A stretch of DNA of 64,000 nucleotides from Siderastrea siderea. Lineage: Eukaryota > Cnidaria > Anthozoa > Scleractinia > Rhizangiidae. The notes beneath the pieces were generated by a model, which searched no databases, had not been told where the DNA came from, and worked only from the letters and a program-made list of their open reading frames with translations. Shown one piece after another: positions 25,900 to 39,471 of this stretch. The stretch covers positions 69,423,162 through 69,487,161 of the forward strand of contig OZ034969.1 in the NCBI GenBank assembly GCA_964030785.1. Direction: 5' to 3'. The position numbers were made by a program, and so were the translations under genes. Positions within the stretch are counted from its first letter, which is position 1; each line of letters begins with the position of its first letter.

Positions 25900-28800
25900 A
25901 TGTCCGAAAACTGGGCAGTTCCACTGTGTCTTCCAAACAATTGCAAGTGGGATGAACAGACTGGTGAATACAGTAAAGAAGAAGATCAGGACAGGACCAG
26001 CCTGTATGTGATCAACGCTGCTTTAGATCGCCTGAGGGCTATTGAAGGTAGGCAATGGAGAATCACCTTTAAGTTGGCCAACAATTTCAGTTCACTGAAG
26101 GAAGGCCAATCCAGAAACGAATTTGACAGAGGGAAGCTCGTTATAGCTAAGTAGAGCACAGTACAGAACTAATGGGCGATAGGAAAGAATCTGTATATTG
26201 TTAGAAGTGCATGTAAGCCATTCTCCTTGATATCAGATGCAACATAAGGCCAAAGCGCTCCATTTTGCTCAAGGCCTCAGCGAACTTTCTTCTTAAACAT
26301 TGTTTTATACACTGTATATCTTTCATATCTCCCCCCACCCCACCCGCTTCTTAGTTTTTACTTCGGCTCATTCCCACTCTGAGTTAGACTGTGTAGCAAT
26401 CAAAATTGCAGGAAGCAGTGCTCGTAAAATAACTTACCAGCCTTAAATACAAAGAATTACAACCGAAATCAAGGTCAGTCGAAGCTGCAAAGAGATGCCA
26501 TACTACTACCATTACAAATGAGGTGCAGATGCTCCACTAAATACGCTGTCGTTAGCTTTCGCTGTTTGCCAGCAGGCAAGAATGGTTGTGACGAGACGAA
26601 CCATTTATGTTGCACCTTAGGTCCAGTGTGCGTGGTGTCTATTGCCGGGCCCTGCAGAAAAGGGAAATCCTACATCTTAAGCAAGGTGTTTGACCAGGGT
26701 GAGGTTTTCCCTCTCGGTCATGAACTGGACCCTGAGACCATGGGAATATGGATGTGGGTTGTACCAGAGAAATTCAAGGTAAGTGTTGACCTCCCCTTCT
26801 CCCCCTTTTCGATTCTTTGTAAGTATCGTATTTTTAAGAGGCAATTGTCTCGTGATTATACAACGGCCTCACTGCACCTTACGGGTATTGTTGCACAAAA
26901 AAGTGAAGCCTGTCATCTCTTTAGCCTTCAGTATTTTCCTTAAATAGGTGGAGGTACATTTACCTTTTTGTTTTGTATTCTTTAGAATTCTCTTTCTTTC
27001 CGTTTCGTTAATTATCATTTGTTTGTTTTTTTTCTTTCTGTTTTAGTTTATTTTTATTTATTTTTTGTTGTCAGCTCGTTACCTCAACATTCTATAGGTA
27101 AAAAAAGCAATATCTTGAGTTAGCTTCGTCTGTCCATTTCCGTTTCTTTATCATACCATTGCCAAACGAATTATACTTTATTGCTGCTAGAAGGATTCAC
27201 TAAATAAATTATATTGAAACCTGTAGGATCCTACTGGCCAAGAATTCACAGTGGTGTTGTTGGACTCAGAAGGAATTGATGCAGTGACTGGTGAAGGCTC
27301 TGATGATCATTGCATCTTCACTCTGACTATCTTACTGGCTTCAGTATTAATCTACAACTCTGCTGGTGTGCCGACCAGGACCGATCTTGATGGACTGGAG
27401 TATCCTTTACATCAATTGCTACAAGGGCACTCTTGTGTTTAGGACTGCACTAGCTATTGCTGATGGCCTGCTAATCTAAGAACTTTGCCTTTTGAACTTT
27501 GACCCTTGACAGACAAAAAGCTATATTGTAAAGCTGTCGCAGCGAATTCAGATCCACTCAGGCAATCAAGCATCTGGTACAGTCCAAGGCTCCCTAGATG
27601 ACGCGAAACTCTTTCACAGGACGTTTCCATTCTTTATGTGGCTATTGAGAGATGTTGTGTTAGCTCTTCCAAAAGGCTGTCACAATATCAAGGATTACTT
27701 TTTAACAAGAGTAAGCCAGATAATGTAAATGTTATTAGGATGGATACCCCGTCAAATGTTAATAGCTGATTCTTTATTGGAACTTGTTTAAAAATCACAG
27801 ACATAATCAGTCGACGAGATTCATGGTATTTCCATGGCACTGCAATTGATTGTTTCGTGTTTCTTGTTTGTTTCTTTGTTTGGTAATATTTGTCGTTGAT
27901 GTTATTGTTTCTTGTTTGGTTGCGTTTGCTGTAATCAAATCCGTACACTTGTCGTAATTGATGAAAAAAACATTCCAGAGTTGACTGGCCCGCCTAGATT
28001 AGCAACTGCTACCTGGGTGTAAGGATTCTTTCAAATAAAGCTGAAAATTGAAATTGGAAAAAGAGTGGAATTGGTGAAACGGTTTCCTCCCAGGCACCCT
28101 GTTCATTTCCTCCCAGGCCACCTGTTCAGTCACGTGAATGAGTTGGGTAACCTGGATGAATAAAGTTTACATATCAATCGTGCTCAAACAGTAGGTACAA
28201 TTTTCTATATTTAAGACGTTGGTTAGATGCATTATGACTTTGGCAGTCGGCTGGTTCTAGTTTAATGTTTAAATGGTTGTTACACTGAGTTATGTGCCTA
28301 TCGTTTGCGCTAGAGAATTATGAAACATTAATTGTACTGAAATTATGAATATATGAAGTTCATATATTTGAACTGCGGAATGAAGAAATAAATGTGAAGA
28401 TCCTCGCAGTTATTAACGCAACTTATGCAGTTGCGAAAAGAAAGCCTGAAAAACTCAGGCTTGCCGGGATTCGAACCCTGACCTCTGCGATACCGGTGCA
28501 GCGCTCTAACCAATTGAGCTAACAAGCCAACTGGGAGCTGGTCATTAAATTGGTTCGTAATATACCCGGGAAAGATGAAGATGAAATTATGAATATATGA
28601 AGTTCATATATTTGAACTGCCGAATGAAGAAATAAATATGAAGAAGATCCTCGCAGTTATTAACGCAACTTATGCAGTTGCGACCAGCTCCCAGTTGGCT
28701 TGTTAGCTCAATTGTTTAGAGCGCTGCACCGGTATCGCAGAGGTCAGGGTTCGAATCCCGGCAAGCCTGATTTTTTTAGGCTTTCTTTTCGCAACTGCAT

Positions 28801-31800
28801 AAGCTGCGTTAATAACTGGGAGGATCTTCTTCACATTTATTAATTGTACTGTTGATATCTCGTTCAGGTCTTCAAAACCTCACCTTCAACGCAAGGCGAT
28901 AGGGCTAAAGAAGTTGCAGAAAGCATTCTAAGCTACTTTCCGGGATTTGATGCCTTCAAGCTGCCTCCCCCATCATCAGATCCCGAAGTCGTGCTAAACC
29001 TTAACAGAGATGAAGTCCAAGAAGACATTAACAAGTCATTCATCCGTGGAGTTGAGGAGTTTAAAGTGGCTTTAAGGTCTAAGCTTGGTCCTAAACACAA
29101 TTTCAGTGAAGGAGAGTTTGTGACTGGTGAAGGTGTGTATCACTGAGCATTTTTCGTTGGCTTGTCTGCCTCATCATTAGGAGAGGTTGACTCTACGTCT
29201 AACCCTCCAGACAGAAACTTCGATCGAGAACAATAATAACAAACAAGTGCCGTTGCTCCAGTGCTCTTTATTAAAAAATGAGTCTAAATAGTAGTAAAGG
29301 ATTCTGAAGCTATACACTTGTCCTAATCAGTTTTTTCATAAAGTGTGCTCTGGTCCACAATTGTTGCAGTTTTTATTTTTTGTGTGCCATGGTTTCAGCC
29401 ATCTAAAACCTTATGTTTTGGACTTCCTCATATAAGCATTCAAAGGTTTTTTACTTATAAGTGAAAACGCTGCTTAGATGTCTCAGAAAATAGCTTTCTT
29501 GTTAGCAAAAGCTTAAGGCCCCTAATCTTTTTTTTCGCTTTAATCCTTGTCAAAGCTCTTGCCACCATGGTAACCAGTTACGTCACAGCATTGAACACCC
29601 CTGGGACGGTACCAAACGTTCAAAAGGCCTGGGATGTCTTCGTGTCTACCAAATGCACCCAGGCCAAATCGGATGCCATTCTGGCATATGACGAGACAAT
29701 GAGGGTGGAGATGTCTGGTAGAATGCCATGTGAGAGGGACATTGTTCGTCAGGCCCAACTGATGGCGCTCGATAAGGCTCTGAAGCTGTTTGAAGAGAAA
29801 ACCTTCGGAATATCTACAACAAATATTGAGAAGTACCTCAATGAATTGACGGTAAGGCAATTAAAGACATGCTTTCTTGAGTTTTAAATAGAGAAGTAAT
29901 CAGCAGAAAAGTGTGAAAAGAACTATTTCGGTTGTCGATTGTTGCCTTACTTTCGCTGGGGTGATGTCATTTGGACAATTTGTAGGTTTATTTTACTTAT
30001 TACACAACTTGCATTGGCATGGAACCCGCGGACATTTTAAATAAATATTTTCCCAGGAGCGTAGCTTGCTCAGCTGTGATCTACTCAATCATCACAGGCA
30101 TACATGGAGAACGGATTAAACAGCTGGCAAGAGGAAAATACAAGGCTGACCAAAGAAAGCTGCCATCAGCTACTGATTGCGTTAAAGCAGCAACACCTTG
30201 ATCCAGTGTTGACTCAGCTCAGAGGAAAAGACGGCGCTCAAGTTTCCTTTGCTCAAATTATGGCATGTTACACTGCTATTGAGCAAGGATTTAAAGTGGA
30301 AGCCAAGGGAGCTGAAGATGTCTGCGCACAAGTGTTTTTCGAGTTCCATCCCGTAAGTAATAAACAAATCGATACTGTTATACCAGCAGGAAGCCCATTA
30401 ACGCAGTCATATAATCCATATCGTTCACCTAAAATGCCCTTTTTCGGTTTATAAATAACATTTCATTATAACAACGTGAAAGAGAAGGCTTACGTTAACC
30501 CGGTCAGACAAATCTGGTCGCATTTAAGTAGTGAATTAGATTTTGTTCGGGCCCAAAATAATTTGACCGTATAAACGAATTCGAAGTGGACGTATTGACT
30601 TGGTGACCTTATTTCAAGCATCTGGACTACTTCGAAAAAGATGCAACTGGTGATTGTGGTCGACGTTTAGTATTATTCAAGTAAAAAAAAAGCTTTTTCA
30701 GCCAATTTGGCTGACTCCCAAAAAGTGTCAAAAAGAAGAAACGAAGTGAGAAGTAGATGCATGTTTTCATAAGAAAGAATTCTTATTTCGGGTGGAAAAA
30801 TGGAAGGTATACTGCAAATTGTTGGTATGCAGAGAAAAACTTAAAATATGTTCAAGACTTGCTGGGTTGGTGCCCTTTTTCAGGTATTTGCGTCTATTAC
30901 CGGTAAATCTTGAACAGTTTGGCCTGATCATAACTTGCCATGTTTGATTCTCAAAATGAAACCATATTTATGTGGCTCAACTAATTCGTGCCTCAAGGCT
31001 AGCCGTGACAGGCACATGGACCCAAAACTTATATGATGAGTCTAAACTGTATTTTTTCACGAAATATTCTTTTAATTTTGAATATGTTTCAGGAACTTCA
31101 GGCTGAGATGGAAAACCACATTGAGCATTTGCAGCAGCTTAAGGACTACGATGAACACCTGGCCTACGAAAAAGAGTCACGAGCACAAGAGATGCAGGAA
31201 AGGAAAAGAGTTGAGGTATCTTAAAATCTTTAACTCTGTGACGATTTATTTATTTTCTACTTTCAGCTTTAAAGATTTTCCGTGAAAGTAATTGAAGGAC
31301 ACCCTGCGTACGCCGGCCCCTACATAGCCTGAATTTTAGCTGTTGATTCAGGTGTCTCTCGAGAGAGTAAGGGGCTGGAGGGGCGAACGATAACTCAAGC
31401 TTTGGCCGCCAGAGAGTCGTTTTTGATGACGAGATTTCAGTGATACCTACAACAGTTTGTATGAACCGGATCTAGGATGGTTGGGTGGCTCTCTATTACC
31501 TGGTGATAACAAATATGACGATGCTTATAACAAACAGGCACCTGAAAGAATTCTTAAATCCATTACGTTATATCAACTACGCTGAATAATTGGCCTCTTA
31601 ACTGCTGACTTTGTAACGCCTCCGTGCTGCAATTACTGTGCGGTAAGCATGGCAGAGGATCTGCTCATTGTCTAGTAGGACAAGGAAAGCGCCCGGTTTG
31701 GCTTAAAATGTGCTCATTTAAATTTTGGGCAGCAAACCAGGCTGAAAGGCACCTACACAGTAATTTTAAAAAAATGTTAGCACCACTCTTCAATCCTGCA

Positions 31801-32619
31801 CTTCGATTCTGCGGTTCCTGAAGGTGAAGCACTAAGTCAGTCATAAACTAAACCGAAGAATTTCTTTCCCATTACCTATTTTTCAACATAATTAAGAGAA
31901 GAGTGAATAACAAGGAATGTAAATTCATGTTAGTTTCCCTTTTTCATCAGGAGGAGAGAGCTCGACTGGAGGAGGAACGTATCATGAAAGAGAGGGAGGT
32001 AGTCATAGGCTTTCACAAGTCGGAAATTTTACTTTTCATTTCTTAAACGGGATTATTATTTTGATTATTTTGTTTAATTAATTACTTGAGCCTTTTTTTT
32101 TCAGTTTTGCTAAATTCTACAATTTCTTGAGGGGTGCTGAGATACATAAAAGGAAATTAGATGTGCAGACTTTGTAATCTTTTATTTTAATCGTTCATGC
32201 CTACAAGAAGGCCTACACTGGGGGAGTGTCTTTGAGGGTTGACGGTTTATATTATAGCATTTTTCAAGTTTTGCAGTTAAATGTTACCTGTTTTGACGGT
32301 TGAACGTTATGGAAAGAAATTATTTCGAAGATTTGCTTCCTTTTCGAGGATTATCTAACATTCTTTGAGATTTATAATCTAGATTTGAGACTGTTTGACG
32401 ACTAATAAGTACACAAACCAACCAAAACTTTGCGCTCAAATTTCTAGTTAAACTTGGTTATACCTCAGGAGAGGGGAACTTTTCAAGACACTTCTTCAGA
32501 ACTTTTTAATACCTTACCCAACAATATTAAAGTCTAGTCAATTTTGTTCAGCGGTAAAAGATGTTCTTAAGAAGCGATACAGTGACATTATATAATTTCT
32601 TTTCAAGACGTTTTAATCA

Positions 32620-32674
<55 letters not shown>

Positions 32675-33239
32675 GAACTGCTCCCAAAACTGCCCTTTTT
32701 GACGGTAGATCCCCAGTTTAGGCCCTTTGGCGGTTTACTTGCAAATTATCTTTTCCACTTCGCAAAAAACCTGTGGAAACACAAGAATGATCGGCAGTAT
32801 GAATTAAGATACTCTGTAAAATACTTTTCAGTGAGATTTTTAGAAACCTTTTCTCAAGGCACCCAATCCTTAAAAAGTTCAGATCTTTTACCAGTGAGGA
32901 CAGTCAACTTTTATTTTGTTCTTTTCTTAGATGGAACTCTTGAAAGCCAAGCAAGAAGAAGAAAAAAGACGTCTCGAAGAACAGCTAAGATCGGGGATGG
33001 AGGAACAGAGACAGCAGATGGAAAACATGATGAGAGCAAACATGGAAGAATTGCAAAGAGAAAGACAAAGTGTCGTGACTCAGAACAGAACGCTGCAAGA
33101 GACAGTGGAGGGAATGCAGAGGTCGCTAAACCAAAGAAATGATCAGATAGCAAATCTCCAGCGGCAAATACAGGAAATTGCAAACAGGCCTCCACCCCCA
33201 CCACCACCCAGGAAAAAGAGGCGTTGCGTTGTCATGTAG
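25900..33239 (+). CDS. GBP-like large GTPase, gene D (10 exons, 654 aa)
   Basis: Exons: 25900-26047, 26621-26778, 27227-27399, 27521-27710, 28868-29132, 29556-29851, 30098-30352, 31093-31215, 31951-31998, 32931-33239. All are GT-AG and the sum is 1965 nt. Exon 2 has the P-loop GPCRKGKS and GIWMW, exon 3 DSEG, exon 4 WLLRDV. Exon 10 encodes a coiled coil, a proline run, a basic patch and terminal CVVM (CaaX, farnesyl type). I chose the ATG at 25900 because the next residues align with the gene C start (MS...AVPLCLPNNCKWDEQTGEYS). The in-frame ATG at 25780 overlaps the ISRE and a possible 5' UTR acceptor. AATAAA lies at 33359-33364. Intron 4 holds two tRNA-like repeats in opposite orientation. 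Confidence 0.88.
28458..28528 (-). repeat. tRNA-derived repeat, copy 1 (gene D intron 4)
   Basis: The reverse complement folds as a tRNA-like cloverleaf: a seven-base acceptor stem (GGCTTGT pairing with GCAAGCC), D arm with A box TAGCTCAATTGG, and T arm GGGTTCGAATCCC with a perfect B box. The anticodon stem has only four good pairs around an enlarged loop, and position 33 is not U, so a working tRNA is unlikely. The flanks match the other copies in the window, which makes it a dispersed SINE-like repeat. Confidence 0.6.
28697..28767 (+). repeat. tRNA-derived repeat, copy 2 (gene D intron 4)
   Basis: The same tRNA-like unit as copy 1, opposite orientation, about 170 nt away, with the same flanking TATGCAGTTGCG and GTTATTAACGCA boxes. 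Copies 1 and 2 can fold back on each other inside the intron. Confidence 0.6.
32624..32673. repeat. TTA/ATT microsatellite in gene D intron 9
   Basis: About 16 tandem trinucleotides within the last intron of gene D. Confidence 0.9.
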
Positions 33240-34619
33240 AAAAAATCAAACGAAGACCTGTTTCGGATTAACTGAAATAATACCAAAGCCAACATAAAAT
33301 AGATTTAGTTTCACTGATTATTAGAATCAAATTTCTGCATGAACCAATGAAAACTGAAAATAAAACGTTACATTCGGCATCTGCAAACATGAGAAAACTC
33401 GAGCAAGTCTTATTTCGAGGTTTTCGACTCTGATAGGCCAAGTAGGATGGAGCACAGTGCATTTTTTGTTCCAAAATAATAACGTGACATTTTTAACGAC
33501 TTCTTTTTAATTAAGAAAATAAAAGCCAGTAGTAATACTTTTTTGCCTCTTTACCTACGTTTTCAGATTATGTTGTTTCTCTGTCAATGTCATTAGTGAT
33601 GATTTCAAATGCAGAAAGACTGTGTTATTTCATAAAAAATAGCTTTTAATATTGTTTATTAGTAGAGCATTAGTAGAACGAACGAATGTCAAGAAACGTA
33701 AAGTAATAAACGTATTGTATGATTCACTACTTCTCTTTCTGTTGTTTTAGTATTACGTATTGTTTATATTTGTATAGTTCGTCAAGGCCCCCTACATCTC
33801 TTACATCAAAGGCAGTGATTTTATATCAATTTAACAAGCCCTTACTTGTACGCATTCGTAAATTATCTAAATGAAGGAAAAAGGAACAAAAAATCCCATA
33901 AAAAATCTTTAAGAAGCTCAAATCTATATTATTTTCCGCTATCTTTAGCTTGGTGGAGACATTTCCAACTTCCTTGACAAAAGGCGTCTGTGCGCCGGCC
34001 ACGTTTTGCTGCGACACGAAGCGATGTATCCCACTCGTATTATATATATTTTTGGCCAGAACCGAAGAGACCGGCTTCTCCTTGTTTATCGAGTACACAA
34101 AGTGCAAATTCCCTTGTACTTAGGGCTTATACAAGAAAACTGGTATTATTTGTGACCTTTGAGCGCACGCACAAAGAAATATATTATGCCCTGTTTGCTC
34201 TGTAACTGTTAACGTGCTGTTGTATTGGTTTTCATTCGGTCAATTGAACAAAGTAAATGACCAGGAAAATTTGAGTGGTCGAATTCCCACGACCTTCCTC
34301 CTAAATTAAAACTTGTTAATTTAGTCATGGACGTTTTAGGCCACTCCACTCGTTTTATCAAAGTTTACACTTGTCTTATGCAGAGAGAAGTGCTGGGGAC
34401 AAATACCCCATGTGTGTGAACCTTCACTTATGAAAGGACACAAAGTGAAGCATCAAAATGATGAAAAGTGTATACCAATTATTAAACGTACATTAAAATG
34501 ATTAGCTTTCTTTACCCATATGCTTGCTCTTTTTCTTAGAATTACCTTTACTGGCGTCGTGACTCAGTTCTACAGTAGTGCGATCTTTCTTTGCTTACGT
34601 GATAGTTTATAGCGGAACT
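33240..34619. other. Intergenic DNA downstream of gene D
   Basis: The stretch contains the gene D poly(A) signal (33359-33364). I see no gene, RNA or clear repeat in the rest. Confidence 0.45.
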
Positions 34620-34948
34620 CCTTTGCGGCCGAAGGCCGCAAGAGTGGAGCCCCAAACTCATACTAATCATAACTATAACAAAATTCTCGAATGTGATTGG
34701 CTATCACCAGCCATGATTTGAGCATTAATAGGACAGTTAGGACAGTGTAATTGGACAGTGTACGCGTCATGCCTAAGTAATTGGACAGTACGCGTCAGAG
34801 CGCGAGCGCTAATGGATCAGTTACACTTGAATAAGTTCTTTTTACGTGTCGTGAAACTGTTGTCAATTCCTTCTCCAGTACGTTTTTTCCCTTTTCTTTT
34901 GCTAATTTTGTTATAGATATGATTAATTGGTAACAGGACTTCGTGTCG

Positions 34949-35052
34949 TCCAATTCGGTCTGTAATGATACTCGTGATTAAACAAATCGGACTTCCGCTA
35001 CGCGGTCGTCCGATTTCGTTAATCACTCGTATGATTACAGACCGTATTGGAC
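34949..35052. mobile_element. Inverted repeat, about 50-bp arms (foldback/MITE-like)
   Basis: The left arm (TCCAATTCGGTCTGTAATGA...) and right arm (...TTACAGACCGTATTGGA) are imperfect reverse complements meeting around 35000 (CCGCTACGCGG). A smaller GC-rich hairpin, GCGGCCGAAGGCCGC, lies just upstream at about 34626-34640. The two opposed open frames across this stretch are a by-product of the symmetry. Confidence 0.65.
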
Positions 35053-35313
35053 TCCACTCAGTCCTATTACCATTATTAAGAGGCATGCTGGTCATTTTTT
35101 ATGGTCATGGCAAGCGGAATAGCTCGGGGGCGCGTGCACCGTACGTCCATACGTCGCATTTCATGTTCTTACCTGAGGCAAATTTTCGCCCAGCTTATTG
35201 CCAATGGCGTGGTAAACTGGACGTTAGCTTCGCATTTTTTTCTTGACTTTTCATGTTAATAGGTCCATTTATCTCTTATTAAACTTTAATTTAAATGATA
35301 TACTGAGAAAAAT

Positions 35314-35765
35314 ATGTCAGAAGAGCAGAGACGAAGGAAAAGAGAAGGAGATAGAGAACAACAACGGGAAAGGATGAGAAACGCCACTGAAGAACAGCGT
35401 CAAGCAGAACAGAATCAAAAACGAGAAAGACGAAGGAACAGTAAGCTTACAGCAGAGCGAGAAAGGCAACGAGAAGTAAGACGGACGGTACTGAAGAACA
35501 ACGCCAGAGGAAAACTGAGAGAAGCCGACAGAGAACTGTAAACATGTCGGGTACAGTTTTCTTGATTTTTATCAATTTGTGATTGGAAATAATTTTGTAC
35601 CACCGAATATTTTACGTCTACTTTTTTGTATTTTATTCTACAGATGAACAAGGGGAAAGAAATCGTAATGGAGAGAGTGAACGGAGAAGAAATTTACCCC
35701 AAGGACAGCATGAAGTTAGAAGGTGTTCTGGTAAAATCAAATTCCGTGCCTTAGCAAAGTTTGTT
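35314..35765 (+). pseudogene. Fragment of an Arg/Glu-rich STPR-like repeat protein
   Basis: The frame from 35314 encodes 75 residues of R/E/Q-rich repeats (EEQR..KRE.DRE, EEQRQAEQNQKRERRR) with a period near 23 residues. This is the pattern of STPR-type repeats seen in some transposon-associated helicase proteins. Around 35490 the repeat continues in another frame (EEQRQRKTERSRQR), so there is a frameshift. A further R/E-rich piece follows a possible acceptor (TTCTACAG) at about 35642. No helicase or transposase domain is visible. It is probably a decayed fragment; the parent gene is not identified. Confidence 0.45.
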
Positions 35766-38369
35766 TAACAAAAAAAAAAATGCACTGTTACAAAAGGAAA
35801 CTTTTCGTCAAAACTTAAACCGCACCTTTTATGTCATTTAATACTACTCGTAGAAAGTGAAAAAAAAAACGAAAAGAAAGCGAAAAAAAGGAACACAATT
35901 TGAGGGGTAGTGCAAAGGTGATGGTATCATATTACAAGATTTCACAATATGGCCGCGAACGAGAACACAATACCTTTTCAACGTTAGAAATGAAAAGATA
36001 GGCTAAAGAAACTCGACTGCCGGTCCCGAATGCCTATTAAGTGGAATATGAATGTCTTAGAGAGGAGAAATATGGATTGCTTTGACCCGATGCTTTAAAG
36101 GCAGAGTTTCACGGTTCAGCGCATGTGCGAGCGATGACTTAAGCGCTGTCAAGATAATTGTTTTTAGACCAATTAGGAGCGCGTTCACAACTCTGGCGTG
36201 GCGGAATACGGCGGTAAATTGTTATAACTTGTTGTCGATAGTATATGAAATGATAGGCCAAGCATGACTGCCGCTAGTTGTTGAAGTTATTCCAGCTTTC
36301 AAAATAGAACTTGCTCACGTACAATCGTAACAGCTTTGTCCCCTTGATCAAGATGATTTGAAGGCGACACAGCGAAATTGTGCCTGTAAATTGCGTGGTT
36401 GACCTATTGATCCGGGAGAAACCTCAAGCTGTGATACTGTTTGGAGTGTTCGATGTTCTTAGAGCCGTTTGAAATCTTTGTGCCTCTGAGTGTGCTAGTT
36501 CTTTGGCAACTAGTTAGGTTTTTGGGCTCAGTTTAATTGCAAGATTCCTAAAAGCCGCTTAAAAGAGTGACGTTTAATTTATGAAAGGATCCACGAGTTT
36601 CTTAATACGTAATTTGATGTTTGCTTGCCGTTATCAGCAAGACATGTATCTTTCTTTATCACGGATGTCAGATCCAAATTAATTATTCTGAGACTCATGA
36701 TCAGTTGCCATCTCTTTTGATCATAAAGAAGCTACAGCTTCTGGCGCTGTCGTTTTAACTCCACTTTCGTGGTAGGGGTCAAAATAGAAATAGAATTCTT
36801 GCACATTGCACCTCTGCTGTCTTATGGCGAACTACTAGCATCCAACTGATAGATGTCCAGCAGAAATTCGGACAAAGGTTATTGTTTGACCTTCTTGTGA
36901 TGGCCTGTTTGTAGTTCTTAACGATTTTCCATTTGTTAATTCCGCAAGAGTTAAAACGCTGGTTCGTAAGACTCGAGGATTCTTCAATTTCGTGAATGTA
37001 TTGAGCTCTGCCTTCCCGTCGTCAGTCTACCACGACGTCTCTTCTGACCATCCATTGACTAAAATGCCGATTTCGGCTGCTAAATCACTTTCAACATTAT
37101 AAAAATCGAACTAATATTTACAACAGGAAATAAAGACTACAAAAAGTGGAAAGCGAAGAGCGGATGTGCAAAATTAGGGCGCGATTTCAACGGATTTTTC
37201 CACCATAAGCTTAGTTCGAATTTAGTGTTGACCCGTACAATTTATTTTTGAGCCGTTCCGCTCGCGCATGCGCTTTTCCGTGAACAGCCGACTTTAATTG
37301 AACCAGCGTGAAGATCTGATTGCTGAGTTTCCCGGGTGAGTTTCTCAGAATTTTTCAATCATTTCACAGAATATTACGGTATGGTACATTCGCTTTTATT
37401 TAGAAGGATTCCACTATCTCAACTCGCTTATTTCCAATTCCCCGTTATCTCGAACAAAGAGAAATTTGTCTTGGCTTTGGTCATAAATATAATACTTCCA
37501 TGCAGTTATAATACTTTTACGACGATAACGCCCTTTTCTCAACTTTGAAGGATACCAGTGTGTTTTGCTTTCATGGAGCAAAGTGTAGCCAGGCAAAGGA
37601 GAAAACAGCTTTTAAAAGCATGCAATGAAGTAAAAGACGAAAACAAGTACCAACGCGAATCGTCAAGATGTTAACTCGTTGACTAACAAAAGAATAACAA
37701 AACATAATTTGATTGCCTCGTTCTTTTAAACTCTGAATCCAGTCATTGTTTGCAATATCCTCGGCAAAACCCCTACCAAAATCCATGCAAGTAACGAATC
37801 GATGAAAAAGCACATCCTCATTTATGAATCTACTGAAATAGGTCTTAAATATTCTTTAAACCTAATTCTGATTTCTGAATTGTTTGCTTGAATTTCAATA
37901 ATTTTATTTGGCTTCACTTAAGCTCAAGACTTAAGCTTATGTGTGAATTAATTTTGGTTATCACTTAATACTAGTTTCCAGAAGGCGACTGCAATTTGCC
38001 ATTTTTTTCGATCTCAGTACCTACATGTATGAAATAAAAGCACTGCACTGTTGAAAGTGCTTTTTACTATTTATGTCACTCATAATGAAATGTTCATGTT
38101 TTGGGAACTCAAGTAATTACTGCATGCATTTTTTGGTTTTCTCAAAAATCATCGTATTCCCGGGGGGGGGGGGGATCCAGCTGTAAGCAAAGGATTTTTG
38201 TTGTTAAAATTGAAATGAATTCGATTTATTGTGACGTTTCAAAGGTTAATTACAAACTGGTAAATTAAAAACGTATTTCGATCAACACTGCTGTGGCTCA
38301 TTTCGAAACGTTTTTCTTATTGCGCTTATATTAAGACCCCCCGGATATAAGCCCCTCCGTTACTACTCC
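35766..38369. other. Gene-free stretch
   Basis: I see no supported gene. A possible Tigger/pogo-type remnant lies at about 37405-37460 (CACTATCTCAACTCGC, CCGTTATCTCGAAC) and a short G run at 38161-38174. Open frames here are short and have no recognisable domains. Confidence 0.4.
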
Positions 38370-38422
38370 CTCACTATGTTACTACCCCTGACCATCACGG
38401 TCAGGGGTAGTAACATAGTGAG
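38370..38422. repeat. Perfect 24-bp inverted repeat with 5-nt loop
   Basis: The arms 38370-38393 and 38399-38422 are exact reverse complements separated by ATCAC. The arms start with CTCACTATGTTACTACCCCT. It may be a very short foldback element or the core of a MITE. It is not next to any gene end, so a terminator or RNA-processing role is not suggested. Confidence 0.85.
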
Positions 38423-38633
38423 TCATAATCTGTGCATCAAATAAAGTCACTTGCGGTTACTGGACCATTTGTTATTCGCATTGGCAACACTGTTAGTCAC
38501 AAATTTTTAATTGACTGATTGACCGATTTATCAACTAAGTGGTTAAGTGGTTGATTCATGACTAATAGGTACTTAAAGAGATTGATTTTAATATAATAGT
38601 ACCTGGGCATCAATAAGAGTAAACAAGGTACAT

Positions 38634-38788
38634 TAATTATTATTCCACTATAGCGTCAGTTTATCATATAAGGAGAAAACACATACATGAGAGTATGCGG
38701 GTGTATTGCACTGTAGTGTCCCAGTTTCAAATCACTCATTGAATAAATCATTTAAAATGATAGGCAAATATTGTAGTGGAATAATAAA
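38634..38788. mobile_element. Short MITE-like element, about 155 bp
   Basis: The ends TTATTATTCCACTATAG (left, about 38637) and TAGTGGAATAATAA (right, about 38773-38786) form an inverted pair of about 14 bp. There is no coding content. Confidence 0.45.
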
Positions 38789-39382
38789 TATCATTCAGTG
38801 GTTTTACAGATGATGGTCAAGGACATTTTACCGGTACTCATCGCTCGCATTTTTCCTAGCTGTATACTACACAACTTATCTGTCTAGCCATTGAATAAGG
38901 TGGAGGTATTTTTCAATTAGGACCTTGTCTATACAATTTGACAACTCTGCAAAAAATTTTAAATAAATTAAACCGTAGACTTGTGGCAGAGAAAAGGCCG
39001 AGGTAAGGTAAACAAAAATAATTATTGTGCCCAATATTTAAGTTTACAACCTAAACCTGGGGCTTATTTAGAATATGGTAAAACAGGTTCATACCTGCCA
39101 TCCGTCCTGATTTAATAGGAATTGTCTCGATTTTTGAGTTTCAAAACCTAAAAAAATCAGGATATTCCGATTTTCAAGAAAAAAAAAAGGCAATTTGGAA
39201 CTGGGTTGTTAAAGATTGGTCTTCAATAACTCTTCTACTACCCCAGGACTGGGGTGAGCATGGTGGGGGTGGTCCCTATTTCTAATTTTATAAGGTTGGC
39301 AGGTGTGCAGATTCTAATTTGATGAGAGGTGTATTTACTAATAGTTAACTAAAATATAATATTGCTGTCAGGCACCACTTGA

Positions 39383-39383
<1 letters not shown>

Positions 39384-39434
<51 letters not shown>

Positions 39435-39471
39435 ATAATAATAAATAAAATAAATAATAATAAATAAATAA
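39384..39471. repeat. AAT/AAAT microsatellite
   Basis: Tandem AAT repeats grading into AAAT repeats. Confidence 0.9.

Noticed and set aside
28458..28767. Functional tRNA genes
   Set aside because: The anticodon loop is enlarged or altered, position 33 is not U, and the units recur with long shared flanks, so they are repeats.
34817..35246. Two opposed open frames of about 92 codons
   Set aside because: They arise from the inverted repeat at 34949-35052 and mirror each other in sequence.
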